Below, piece after piece: positions 24,838 to 32,359 of a DNA stretch of 34,835 nt (position 1 is its first letter; every line of letters starts with the position of its first letter). The position numbers and the translations under genes are program-made. The notes beneath the pieces are model-generated. The model was not told where the DNA came from. It saw only the letters and a program-made list of their open reading frames with translations, and ran no database searches. The DNA comes from Candidatus Krumholzibacteriia bacterium (GTDB lineage: Bacteria > Krumholzibacteriota > Krumholzibacteriia > JAJRXK01). Location of the stretch: assembly GCA_035268685.1 (NCBI GenBank), contig DATFKK010000201.1, forward strand, positions 1 to 34,835, in the 5' to 3' direction.

Positions 24838-26378
24838 CGGGCGAGCATCTCCGTCGAGACCCAGATCAGCGCGCCGAGCATGGCCACTCCGGCCACCACC
24901 GATCCCACGCGCAGAAGACCGTCGGTGCGACGCCCCAGCGAGCCCAGCCCCACGTACAGGAAGCCGAACAGGAACAGCAGCAGGAAGGGCAGGGCCACCC
25001 ACTTCTCGGCGCGGGCGGCGACGACGAGGCCGAACACGAAGTAGCCGGCGAGCAGCAGCTCCAGCCACGTGTGCCAGCGGGCGCGCAGACGGTAGGCGAA
25101 GCGGTCGAACGAGCCGGCGGCGGTGCCGTCGCCGTGTCCGCCGGACTTCGGGGTGCGGAGGAAGGGGGACTGGTGACCGGCGAGGGCCTCCAGCACCGCC
25201 CGGGCGTTGTTCACCGACATGCCGATGCCCAGGGCGAGCATGGCGGGGAGCTCGCACACGGTTACCCACACGCGCTGTCCCGCCGCGCGCTGGCCGGTCA
25301 GGTAGTAGGCCAGCACGAAGGTGGTGGTGGCGCCCATGGTGCCGGCCAGCAGCAGCATGCGCGGGTCGTCGTCGGCCACGCCCGAGGCCAGGGTGGGCAC
25401 CCACAACAGCACGGGCCCGGTCATCAGCACATAGGTGAAGTTGCTGGTCAGGTGGAGCGCGGCCTCGATCTTCACCGGCAGCGGCAGCGGCGCGCGCAGC
25501 ACCCGCACCAGGAGTTTCAGTGCCGTCTGGGCGCTGCCCTTGGCCCACCGGTGCTGCTGGGCCTTGAAGGCGTTCATGTCCTCGGGTAGCTCCGCCGGGC
25601 TGACCACGTCGTCCAGGTACACGAAGCGCCAGCCGTGCATCTGCGCGCGGTAGGACAGGTCGAGGTCCTCGGTGAGGGTGTCGTGCTCCCAGCCGCCCGC
25701 CTCGACGATCGCCTGCCGACGCCACACGCCCGCGGTGCCGTTGAAGTTGAAGAAGCGGCCGGTACGGTTGCGGGCCACGTGCTCCACGTGGAAGTGGCCG
25801 TCGAGGAACACCGCCTGCAGCCGCGTGAGCAGCGAGCACTCGCGGTTCAGGTGACCCCAGCGCGACTGGACCATGCCCACCGCTGGGTCGGCGAAGTGGG
25901 GTAGCGTGCGCCGCAGGAAGTCCGGGGCGGGCACGAAGTCGGCGTCGAAGACGGCGACGAAGTCGGTGTCGGTACGCTGCAGCCCGAACTCGAGGGCTCC
26001 GGCCTTGAATCCCGTGCGCTGGGGCCGACGGACGTGCTCGATGTCGTAGCCCATGCGGCGCAGACGGCGGATCAGTCGCTCGAGGCGCGCCGTGGTGTCG
26101 TCGCTGGAGTCGTCGAGGACCTGCACACGCAGACGGTCGCGCGGGTGGTCGAGCCGGGCGGTGGCCAGGACCAGACGCGTGGCCACGTAGCGTTCGTTGT
26201 AAAGAGGGAGCTGGACGGTCACCCGGGGCGTCGCTTCGTCGTCGACGGCGGCGGCGGGAGGTGGCACGCTCCGCCGGACCCGCGCGTACAGGAGCAGCAG
26301 GCACAGTCGGTGCAGACCGAACACCGCCAGGCCGGCCACGGCTGCCGCGTAGAGGGTGAGGACGAAGTCGATGTTCAT
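24828..26378 (-). CDS. Family 2 glycosyltransferase, processive cellulose/mannan-synthase-like
   Basis: A 516-aa inner-membrane glycosyltransferase. One N-terminal membrane helix (FVLTLYAAAVAGLAVFGLHR) is followed by the GT-A catalytic domain (about 50-280), which has QLPLYNERYVATRLV, VLDDSSDDT (Asp89/90), the metal-binding VFDADFVP (Asp145, Asp147), the base TEDLDLSYRAQMHGW (Asp238 region) and QQHRWAKG (274-281), the QxxRW acceptor/processivity motif. Four or five C-terminal helices with a Gly-rich loop follow. This set is typical of cellulose-synthase-like and CslA-like enzymes that extend and export a beta-linked polysaccharide, although some relatives act on lipids. The ATG at 26378 has no ribosome site, and a predicted promoter puts transcription start about 9-10 nt upstream. 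It overlaps pgeF downstream and is divergent from a GT-C gene with only 15 bp between. Confidence 0.88.
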   Translation of the reverse strand: MNIDFVLTLYAAAVAGLAVFGLHRLCLLLLYARVRRSVPPPAAAVDDEATPRVTVQLPLYNERYVATRLVLATARLDHPRDRLRVQVLDDSSDDTTARLERLIRRLRRMGYDIEHVRRPQRTGFKAGALEFGLQRTDTDFVAVFDADFVPAPDFLRRTLPHFADPAVGMVQSRWGHLNRECSLLTRLQAVFLDGHFHVEHVARNRTGRFFNFNGTAGVWRRQAIVEAGGWEHDTLTEDLDLSYRAQMHGWRFVYLDDVVSPAELPEDMNAFKAQQHRWAKGSAQTALKLLVRVLRAPLPLPVKIEAALHLTSNFTYVLMTGPVLLWVPTLASGVADDDPRMLLLAGTMGATTTFVLAYYLTGQRAAGQRVWVTVCELPAMLALGIGMSVNNARAVLEALAGHQSPFLRTPKSGGHGDGTAAGSFDRFAYRLRARWHTWLELLLAGYFVFGLVVAARAEKWVALPFLLLFLFGFLYVGLGSLGRRTDGLLRVGSVVAGVAMLGALIWVSTEMLARWP

Positions 26379-26393
26379 GGGAGATCGGCCGGG

Positions 26394-26422
26394 ATGGTAG
26401 TGCTCCACCAGCGCCGGAACAA
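26394..26422 (-). promoter_or_regulatory. Predicted GT2 promoter inside the start of the divergent GT-C gene
   Basis: Minus-strand TTGTTC (26422-26417), a 17-bp spacer and TACCAT (26399-26394). The -10 coincides with the ATG of the plus-strand GT-C gene. Predicted start of transcription is about 9-10 nt before the GT2 ATG, so the leader would be very short. Confidence 0.45.
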
Positions 26423-27680
26423 GCTCGCAGCGGCGCTCGGGGTCTCGTCGGTGGGCTTGTACGGTCTCATGGCCTTTTCCGTGACCGGGCCGATCGACAC
26501 GCGCGAATGGCTGCTGGGCTACGCCATCGCCTGGGGACTGTACCTCAGTCTCTTCGTGGCCGCACGCGACGACGACTGGATCGGTTCGCCCTGGCTGATC
26601 CTGGGCTGGGCCCTGATCGCCCGTCTGGTCCTGGTGCCGACCGCGCCCTGGCTCAGTGACGACCTCTATCGCTACCTGCTCGACGGACGCGTCCTCGCCG
26701 AGGGGGTGAATCCCTTCGCCCACCCGCCGGCCGAACCCATGATCCAGTCGATCGCGCCCGAGCTGGCGTCGAAGGTCAACCATCCCGAGGTGCCGACCAT
26801 CTACCCGCCCGTGGTGCAGGGGTTGGCGTGGATCGCGGCCCGGATGGAGCTGGGCGTGGTGGGTTGGCGCGTACTCATGACCGGCATCGACCTGTTGGTC
26901 ATGGGGGCGGTGGCCCTGCTCTTCGGTCGCGGCGCCCGGGGTTGGCGAGCGGCGGCGGTGTACGGTCTGTGCCCCCTGGCGATCTGGGAGACCGGCGCCA
27001 ACGGACACCTCGAAGCCCTGGCCGCCTTGCCCCTGGTGCTGGGGGTGTTCTGGATGGAGCGGGGGCATCCGCTGCGCGCGGGGGTGGCCTTCGGGGCGGC
27101 GGCGCTGACGAAGTACTACGCCCTGTTGTTGTTACCGCTGTGGCTGGCGCACCGCGGCTTCAAGCGCATGGCCGCGACCACCGTCGCCGTCACCCTGCTC
27201 GCGCTGGTGCCCTTCACGGTGGGTGGCGTCGACATCTTCGAGGGTCTGCGCACCTACCTGGCGAACTGGAGCTTCAACAGTCCCTTGTACAGCGTGCTGG
27301 CCAACGTGGGGATCCCCGACGACGTGCTGCGCGTGCTGCCCTTCGTGGTGATCCTCATCGGTGGCACGGTGGCGGGGCTGCGCAACGAGGACGTGGTGCG
27401 GTCGATTCCCATGCTGCTGTTCGCGTTCCTGGTGATCGGGCCCACGCTGCACCCCTGGTACGCACTGTGGCTGCTGCCGTGGCTGGGCGACCGGCCGCAC
27501 CCCGGTCACTGGAGCTTCGTCGGGGCCATGGGCGGGGCCTACGCCGTGTGGTGGTCGGTGGCGACCACCGGGCAGTGGACGCTGCCCACGGGCGTTCCCG
27601 AGGTGCTGTGGACGATCGTGGCGCTGGGCTGGCTGTCGAGCTTCTGGCGCGAGACGGGCAGTACGCCCGAGCCGGTGTGA
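26394..27680 (+). CDS. GT-C type glycosyltransferase, DUF2029/GT87-like membrane protein
   Basis: A 428-aa polytopic membrane protein with about ten or more hydrophobic segments. Near the N-terminus a loop carries LSDDLYRYLLDGRVLAEGVNPF (about 86-107) with an acidic pair, and HPEVPTIYPPVVQ follows. This layout is usual for GT-C glycosyltransferases that use polyprenyl-phosphate sugars outside the membrane (mannosyltransferase-like, GT87/DUF2029). A HPWYALWLLPWLG segment near the C-terminus is also common in that group. The ATG at 26394 has GGGAGA (26379-26384) 9 nt upstream; GTG codons at 26397 and 26400 are alternatives. Divergent from the GT2 gene by 15 bp, so its own promoter must lie within that gene. 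Its stop abuts the stop of the convergent DUF3307 gene. Sugar and acceptor cannot be told. Confidence 0.78.
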   Translation: MVVLHQRRNKLAAALGVSSVGLYGLMAFSVTGPIDTREWLLGYAIAWGLYLSLFVAARDDDWIGSPWLILGWALIARLVLVPTAPWLSDDLYRYLLDGRVLAEGVNPFAHPPAEPMIQSIAPELASKVNHPEVPTIYPPVVQGLAWIAARMELGVVGWRVLMTGIDLLVMGAVALLFGRGARGWRAAAVYGLCPLAIWETGANGHLEALAALPLVLGVFWMERGHPLRAGVAFGAAALTKYYALLLLPLWLAHRGFKRMAATTVAVTLLALVPFTVGGVDIFEGLRTYLANWSFNSPLYSVLANVGIPDDVLRVLPFVVILIGGTVAGLRNEDVVRSIPMLLFAFLVIGPTLHPWYALWLLPWLGDRPHPGHWSFVGAMGGAYAVWWSVATTGQWTLPTGVPEVLWTIVALGWLSSFWRETGSTPEPV

Positions 27681-28484
27681 TCAGCCGACCGAGGCGAGCG
27701 CGCGCGTGGTGAGCCACGCCACGAACAGCGCCCACGCGAAGCTCATGAAGGTGCCGATGATCACGTACTCGGCCTCGACCCGCTGCTGCCGGGCGTTGAG
27801 GTCGCCGAAGCGCAGGATCGACTTGGCCGCGAGCAGGAAGCCCACGCCGTCGACACGGCCGATCAGCACGAAGAAGAAGATCAGCGCGCGTTCGAGGGCG
27901 CCGATCATCTGGCCGCCCCCGCTCAGGCCGCGCGGTTCGATGCCCAGGGCGCGGTCAGGGGCGTCGGCGGCGTCGTGCGCCTGCCGCAACGATCCCTCGA
28001 AGCGCCGGACGGCCAGGGCGATCACGATGCTGCCGGTGCGCACGCAGACGACGAGACCGATCAGCACCACGAACAGCGCATCGACCGGGATCGAGGACGG
28101 CCACGGCGGCGCCGGAGTGCGGGGTCCGAGCCAGACGGCGACGGCGACCAGCGACAGCACGTGGGCGATCTGGTCGGCCGAGAACAGGCGCAGGTTCGAC
28201 GGGGCGTCGAGGTGGCCGCTCGCGCGCAGGCGCGCCCGGACCAGTTCCTTGGTGACGTCGATCGCGCCGTGGGCGCCGAAGACGGCCGCCGGGATCCACC
28301 ACGCCGTCCACGCGCCGACGAACACCCAGGCGACCACGGCGTGCTGCAGCGCGTGGCGGACGAAGGCCCATGGGTGCAGGCGGGTCTTCTGCTCGACGTC
28401 GCGGTTCGACTGCACCACGAAGTCCACCAGCGCGTGCGCGGCGAGCAGCGGCAGGCCCGGGTGCAGGATCCACGAGTCGGTCAC
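27681..28484 (-). CDS. DUF3307 membrane protein (SatE-like)
   Basis: A 267-aa membrane protein. The N-terminal half carries the DUF3307 pattern of His/Asp residues in hydrophobic helices: LLAAHALVDFVVQSNRDVEQK (about 13-33), PWAFVRHALQHAVVAWVF and HGAIDVTKELVRARL, then FSADQIAHVLSLVAVAVWL. The spaced His-x3-Asp and DQ..H residues suggest a metal or catalytic site within the membrane. The second half adds more helices, including FFFVLIGRVDGVGFLLAAKSILRF. DUF3307 proteins commonly sit next to SatD-type proteins, as here; in Streptococcus mutans SatE belongs to the sat acid-tolerance operon. The GTG overlaps the satD stop (GTGA). The biochemical function is unknown. Confidence 0.8.
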   Translation of the reverse strand: MTDSWILHPGLPLLAAHALVDFVVQSNRDVEQKTRLHPWAFVRHALQHAVVAWVFVGAWTAWWIPAAVFGAHGAIDVTKELVRARLRASGHLDAPSNLRLFSADQIAHVLSLVAVAVWLGPRTPAPPWPSSIPVDALFVVLIGLVVCVRTGSIVIALAVRRFEGSLRQAHDAADAPDRALGIEPRGLSGGGQMIGALERALIFFFVLIGRVDGVGFLLAAKSILRFGDLNARQQRVEAEYVIIGTFMSFAWALFVAWLTTRALASVG

Positions 28485-29167
28485 GAGGGCTCGTCCTCCA
28501 GGGAGGCCAGACGGGCTTCGAAGGCGGTCACGGCCGCGGTGACCGTGTCGGCGTGGGCCGAGCGCAGGTGGCCGGCCACCGTGGGCTGGGAGACCGGCGG
28601 GTCCCACAGCGCCGCGATCCGATCCTGCCGCCAGCCCTGCAGGGCGCCCACCATGGCCCGGGCCTGCTTCGCCGTCCAGTCCGAGACGAGCACGTCGAGC
28701 AGGCGGGCGACCACGTCCCAGTCGTGCAGATGCGAGCGGCCGGCGGGGACGAAGGCCATCCGGCGCGGGCCGAGCCCGGTCAGGGTGCGGCCCGACAGGC
28801 GGAAGGCCTCGCCCTCGCTGCGCGACACCCGGTCCTCGGCGAGGAAGTCCACGCCGCCGCGGGCGATCACCACGCGCGTGTCGACCGGGGCGCCGGGATC
28901 GTCGGCGAGTTCCGAGCGCAGGACGGCGCGCAGCAGCAGCGCGGCGCGCAGGGAGGTCGACGGGCGCGGGAGTAGCAGCTGCCAGGCATCGCCGCCGTAG
29001 ACGTCGACGGGGAGAGGCACGGCCGCGACGCCCAGGGTGGCGCGCAGGGTCTCGGTGGCCGCCGCCAGGGTGGGGGCGAGCCGGCGCCGGGTGTCCAGCG
29101 AAAGGCTACTGGACCCGACCACGTCGCCGCTGAGCACGGCGACCGGAGCGTGGACGTCGAGGGCCAA
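28481..29167 (-). CDS. SatD-family protein, probable autoregulator
   Basis: A 228-aa soluble protein. It starts with the family-typical VAVLSGDVVGSSSL (about 9-22), followed by a nucleotidyl-cyclase-like alpha/beta region (VDVYGGDAWQLLL, RVVIARGGVDF). The C-terminus ends in a helix-turn-helix-like stretch (LWDPPVSQPTVAGHLRSAHADTVTAAVTAFE), the likely DNA-binding part. The start is a TTG at 29167, set by GGAGG (29179-29175) 7 nt upstream and by a promoter whose start site lies about 24 nt before it. The ATG at 29227 would lie upstream of that promoter and is rejected. Coupled to the DUF3307 gene by a GTGA overlap. Two operator-like repeats lie in and just above the promoter. Function of the family is poorly known; autoregulation is my inference. 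Confidence 0.75.
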   Translation of the reverse strand: MALDVHAPVAVLSGDVVGSSSLSLDTRRRLAPTLAAATETLRATLGVAAVPLPVDVYGGDAWQLLLPRPSTSLRAALLLRAVLRSELADDPGAPVDTRVVIARGGVDFLAEDRVSRSEGEAFRLSGRTLTGLGPRRMAFVPAGRSHLHDWDVVARLLDVLVSDWTAKQARAMVGALQGWRQDRIAALWDPPVSQPTVAGHLRSAHADTVTAAVTAFEARLASLEDEPS

Positions 29168-29197
29168 GGGCGGACCTCCGGAAGGGGGCTGACCCCT

Positions 29198-29226
29198 TGT
29201 ATAGGCAAAAGGGCCTATAATGTCCA
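29198..29226 (-). promoter_or_regulatory. satD promoter
   Basis: Minus-strand TGGACA (29226-29221), exact 17-bp spacer and TATACA (29203-29198). The -35 has five of six consensus bases and the -10 has four. It lies between the cysNC stop (29244) and the satD TTG (29167), so satD-DUF3307 can be expressed apart from the cys genes. Confidence 0.6.
29200..29219. promoter_or_regulatory. Operator A: TATAGGC-N6-GCCTATA
   Basis: A perfect inverted repeat with 7-bp arms and the centre AAAAGG. It fills almost the entire spacer of the satD promoter and covers four bases of the -10. A protein bound here would block RNA polymerase. It is strikingly AT-rich for this genome. Confidence 0.65.
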
Positions 29227-29228
29227 CA

Positions 29229-29248
29229 TATAGCTCGAAAAGCCTATG
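29229..29248. promoter_or_regulatory. Operator B: degenerate copy of operator A
   Basis: TATAGCTCGAAAAGCCTATG keeps the outer TATAG and GCCTAT half-sites of operator A, with the centre shifted by 29 bp. It lies just upstream of the satD -35 and overlaps the cysNC stop codon. A second, weaker binding site is likely. Confidence 0.45.
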
Positions 29249-31166
29249 TCGTTTCCGGGATCACGCCCCGCCGCCGCAGAGCCACGACCAGCCGGTCGAC
29301 CAGCTCGTCGACCGACTGCTGATCGGTGGGCAGATGCACCTCCGGGGCCTCCGGGGCCTCGTAGGGCGCGCTCACGCCGGTGAAATCGCCGATCTCGCCG
29401 CGGCGGGCCTTGGCGTACAGCCCCTTCGGGTCGCGCTGCTCGCAGACCTCGATCGGGGCGTCCACGTGCACCTCGAAGAAGTGGTCGGGCCCGATCACCT
29501 CGCGCGCCCGCTGCCGATCGCTGCGGTAGGGAGCGATGAACGAGGTGATCACGATCAGCCCGGCGTCGTTCATGAGCCAGGCCACCTCGGCGATGCGCCG
29601 CAGGTTCTCGGTGCGCTCGGCCGGCGAGAAGCCCAGGTCGCGGTTCAGGCCGTGGCGCACGTTGTCGCCGTCGAGCACGTAGGCCTTGTGGCCCATGTCC
29701 ACCAGGCGCTTCTCGAGCGCGAAGGCCACCGTGCTCTTGCCCGATCCGCTCAGCCCCGTGAACCACAGCGTGGCCGGGCGGTGGCCCAGCAGCTCGTCGC
29801 GCCGTTCGGGCGTGACGTGGCCGCGGTGGCGGGTGATGTTGCGGCTGGCCGGTTCGGCGACCGCGATCGCGTCGCGGCGGCCCGCCTTCTCGATCATGCC
29901 CGCGCCGACGGTGCGGTGCGTGAGCGGATCGATCAGCACGAACGAGCCCGTGGCGCGGTTCTCCGAGTAGCGGTCGAGCATGAGCGGGGCGTGGAACTGC
30001 ATCTCCACGCGGCCGATCTCGTTCAGGCCCAGGGCGTCGGCGTCCTCGCGGTGCAGCTGGTTCGGGTCCACGCGGTAGCGCAGCTCGGCCACGGTGCCGC
30101 GCACCTCGGCCGAGGAGTGGCGCACCAGGTAGGGCGAACCCACCTGCAGGGGCTGTTCGTCCATCCACACCAGCATGGCCTCGGCCTGGCGCTCCACGCG
30201 CGGCTGGTTGCCCGGCTTGACGATCATGTCGCCGCGCGAGATGTCGCGCTCGTCCTCGAGGCACACCGTGATCGACTGGGGCGGGTAGGCGTACTCGACG
30301 TCGCCGTCGAAGGTCACGATGCGGCTCACGCGCGAGGTCTGGCCGCTGGGCAGGATCATCACCTCGTCGCCCTGGCGCAGCACGCCCGAGGCGATGGTGC
30401 CGCAGTAGCCGCGGAACTCGTGGTTGGGACGGTTCACGTACTGGATCGGCAGGCGCAGGTCGATGAGGTTGCGGTCGCCGGCGATGTGCACCTGCTCGAG
30501 GTGCTGGATCAGCGACAGCCCCTGGTACCAGGGCATGTTCGCGCTGCGCTCGACCACGTTGTCGCCCAACAGGGCCGACACCGGGATGAACGACAGGTCG
30601 TCGATCTCGAGCTTCGCGGCGAAGTCCGAGTACTCCTGGCGCAGCTCGTCGAAGCGCTCCTGCGACCAGTCCACCAGGTCCATCTTGTTGACCACGACCA
30701 CCACGTGCGGGATCTGCAGCAGCGAGGCGATGAAGCCGTGGCGCTTGCTCTGCGTGGTGATGCCGTTCTTGGCGTCGATCAGGACGAGCGACAGGTTCGC
30801 CGTCGACGCGCCGGTGACCATGTTCCGCGTGTACTGCTCGTGGCCCGGCGTGTCGGCGATGATGAAGCGCCGCGTGGGCGTGGAGAAGTAGCGGTAGGCG
30901 ACGTCGATGGTGATGCCCTGTTCCCGCTCGGACTTCAGGCCGTCCATGAGCAGGGCGAGGTCCAGATTGCGGTTCAGGCGCTTGCTCGCCGCCTCGACGC
31001 CTTCCATGTGGTCCTCGAAGATCGACTTCGAGTCGTACAGCAGACGGCCGATCAGCGTGGACTTGCCGTCGTCCACGCTGCCGGCGGTGGAGAAGCGCAG
31101 CAGCTCGGATTCCTCGTTGCGGCGCAGCAGTTCCTCGACCGTGACCTGGCCCACGATGTCGCTCAT
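29244..31166 (-). CDS. cysNC: Bifunctional sulfate adenylyltransferase subunit 1 / adenylylsulfate kinase
   Basis: A 640-aa fusion that, with CysD, makes APS from sulfate and ATP driven by GTP, then phosphorylates APS to PAPS. The N-terminal CysN GTPase (about 1-435) has G1 AGSVDDGKST (28-37), G3 DTPGHEQ (105-111) and G4 NKMD (160-163), plus EF-Tu-like beta barrels. The C-terminal APS kinase (about 450-640) has P-loop WFTGLSGSGKST (Lys477), DGDNVRHGLNRDLGF and ITSFIAPYRSDRQRAR with the phosphorylated-intermediate Ser, and FEVHVDAPIEVCEQRDPKGLY. Starts 1 nt after the cysD stop; strong operon. PAPS serves either assimilation or sulfotransfer; no cysH or cysI is in view, and the genes lie beside an exopolysaccharide locus. 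Its stop overlaps operator B of satD. Confidence 0.97.
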   Translation of the reverse strand: MSDIVGQVTVEELLRRNEESELLRFSTAGSVDDGKSTLIGRLLYDSKSIFEDHMEGVEAASKRLNRNLDLALLMDGLKSEREQGITIDVAYRYFSTPTRRFIIADTPGHEQYTRNMVTGASTANLSLVLIDAKNGITTQSKRHGFIASLLQIPHVVVVVNKMDLVDWSQERFDELRQEYSDFAAKLEIDDLSFIPVSALLGDNVVERSANMPWYQGLSLIQHLEQVHIAGDRNLIDLRLPIQYVNRPNHEFRGYCGTIASGVLRQGDEVMILPSGQTSRVSRIVTFDGDVEYAYPPQSITVCLEDERDISRGDMIVKPGNQPRVERQAEAMLVWMDEQPLQVGSPYLVRHSSAEVRGTVAELRYRVDPNQLHREDADALGLNEIGRVEMQFHAPLMLDRYSENRATGSFVLIDPLTHRTVGAGMIEKAGRRDAIAVAEPASRNITRHRGHVTPERRDELLGHRPATLWFTGLSGSGKSTVAFALEKRLVDMGHKAYVLDGDNVRHGLNRDLGFSPAERTENLRRIAEVAWLMNDAGLIVITSFIAPYRSDRQRAREVIGPDHFFEVHVDAPIEVCEQRDPKGLYAKARRGEIGDFTGVSAPYEAPEAPEVHLPTDQQSVDELVDRLVVALRRRGVIPETT

Positions 31167-31167
31167 G

Positions 31168-32121
31168 CTAGAAGTAGCCCTCCCGCTTCTTCGTCTCCAT
31201 CGAAGCGTCCTGGTCGTAGTCGATCATGCGCGTGGAGCGCTCGCTCTGCCGCGCGATCATGGTCTCGGCCACGATCTCCTGCACCGTGGTGGCCGTGCTC
31301 TCGGTGGCGGCCGTCAGCGGCCAGTCGCCGAGCGTGCGGAAGCGCACCGACACCTCTTCGACCTGCTCGCCGTCGGACAGCTCCATGGGGTGGTCGAAGT
31401 ACTCGTGGTCGTCGGGCGTGTAGTAGGGAATGAGCATCCCGTCGCGGCGGACGATCCGGCGCGGCTTCGAGTAGTACAGCTCGCAGAGGTCGATGTCCTC
31501 CACGAGGATGTACTGCCAGATGTCGAGCTCGGTCCAGTTGGAGATCGGGAACACGCGGATCGACTCGCCGCGGTGCACGCGCGTGTTGTAGAGGTCCCAC
31601 AGCTCGGGGCGCTGGTTCTTCGGGTCCCACCGCGAGTGCTCGTCGCGGAAGCTGAAGATGCGCTCCTTGGCGCGCGAGCGTTCCTCGTCGCGCCGGGCGC
31701 CGCCGAAGGCCGCGTCGAAGCGGTGCTCGCGCAGGGCCCGCACCAGGGCCTGCGTGTTCATGACGTTCGTGTACTCCACCGAGCCCCAGGTGAAGGGGTT
31801 CGCGCCGCGCTCCTTGGCCTGCCAGTTCGTCTCGCTCAGGATCTCCACGCCCAGCCGCTCGGCCGTGCGGTCGCGGTGCTGGTACATCTCCGGGAACATC
31901 CACGTGGTGTCGATCACCATCAGCGGGAAGGGGATCGGCGCCGGGTGGAAGGCCTTGCGCGCCAGGTGCACCATGACCGACGAGTCCTTGCCCACGCTGT
32001 ACAGCATGACCGGCTTGTCGAAGGTGGCGGCCACCTCGCGGATGATGTGGATGGCCTCGGCCTCGAGCTGGCGGAGGGTGGAGAGGGAGTAGTGTTCACT
32101 CCCGCGGTGGGAATCGCTCAT
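31168..32121 (-). CDS. cysD: Sulfate adenylyltransferase subunit 2
   Basis: A 317-aa PP-loop ATP pyrophosphatase that adenylates sulfate to APS together with CysN. The PP-loop is [15 protein letters not shown] (39-53). Other family motifs are [46 protein letters not shown] (the arginine-rich sulfate/ATP region), [16 protein letters not shown] and the Arg-rich C-terminus ending [19 protein letters not shown], which is the well-conserved CysD tail. Length is normal (about 300). First gene of cysD-cysNC-satD-DUF3307. The ATG at 32121 has no strong ribosome site; a promoter lies about 70 bp upstream, back to back with that of the polysaccharide export gene. Confidence 0.97.
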   Translation of the reverse strand: MSDSHRGSEHYSLSTLRQLEAEAIHIIREVAATFDKPVMLYSVGKDSSVMVHLARKAFHPAPIPFPLMVIDTTWMFPEMYQHRDRTAERLGVEILSETNWQAKERGANPFTWGSVEYTNVMNTQALVRALREHRFDAAFGGARRDEERSRAKERIFSFRDEHSRWDPKNQRPELWDLYNTRVHRGESIRVFPISNWTELDIWQYILVEDIDLCELYYSKPRRIVRRDGMLIPYYTPDDHEYFDHPMELSDGEQVEEVSVRFRTLGDWPLTAATESTATTVQEIVAETMIARQSERSTRMIDYDQDASMETKKREGYF

Positions 32122-32191
32122 GGGTGGCGCAGATCCGGGCTGAGGTGGCGCGACGGGACAGGTCCCGTTCGGGGCAGGGGATCGGTCCGGG

Positions 32192-32221
32192 AGTGTACCG
32201 CCATCGGGCGGAAACGGCCAA
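32192..32221 (-). promoter_or_regulatory. Predicted cysD promoter
   Basis: Minus-strand TTGGCC (32221-32216), an 18-bp spacer and TACACT (32197-32192), giving a leader of about 64 nt. Its -35 is 21 bp from the -35 of the divergent export-gene promoter, so a regulator bound between them could control both. Confidence 0.5.
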
Positions 32222-32242
32222 ACCGGGGCTCTTCTTTAGGCG

Positions 32243-32271
32243 TTGCCGGTGATCGGGGCCTGCGCTAGGGT
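32243..32271 (+). promoter_or_regulatory. Predicted promoter of the polysaccharide export operon
   Basis: TTGCCG (32243-32248), a 17-bp spacer and TAGGGT (32266-32271). The -10 is identical to that before metH. Transcription would start near 32278, about 80 nt before the GTG start. Confidence 0.5.
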
Positions 32272-32359
32272 GCGCCGCAACGGTCGCACGCAGGCTGCTC
32301 GCGCCCGGCTGCATCGTGCACCCGCAAGCGACGTACCACCCGAATCCGAGGACTTCGTG

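Noticed and set aside
24838-26304. pgeF frame extended upstream into a 736-aa protein
   Set aside because: The added part is out of frame with the GT2 gene and is Arg/Pro/Ala-rich without motifs. The pgeF homology starts at the ATG at 24837.
29200-29219. Operator A read as an intrinsic terminator for cysNC
   Set aside because: The stem is AU-rich at the base with no T-run after it on the minus strand, and it lies inside a good promoter, so an operator explains it better.
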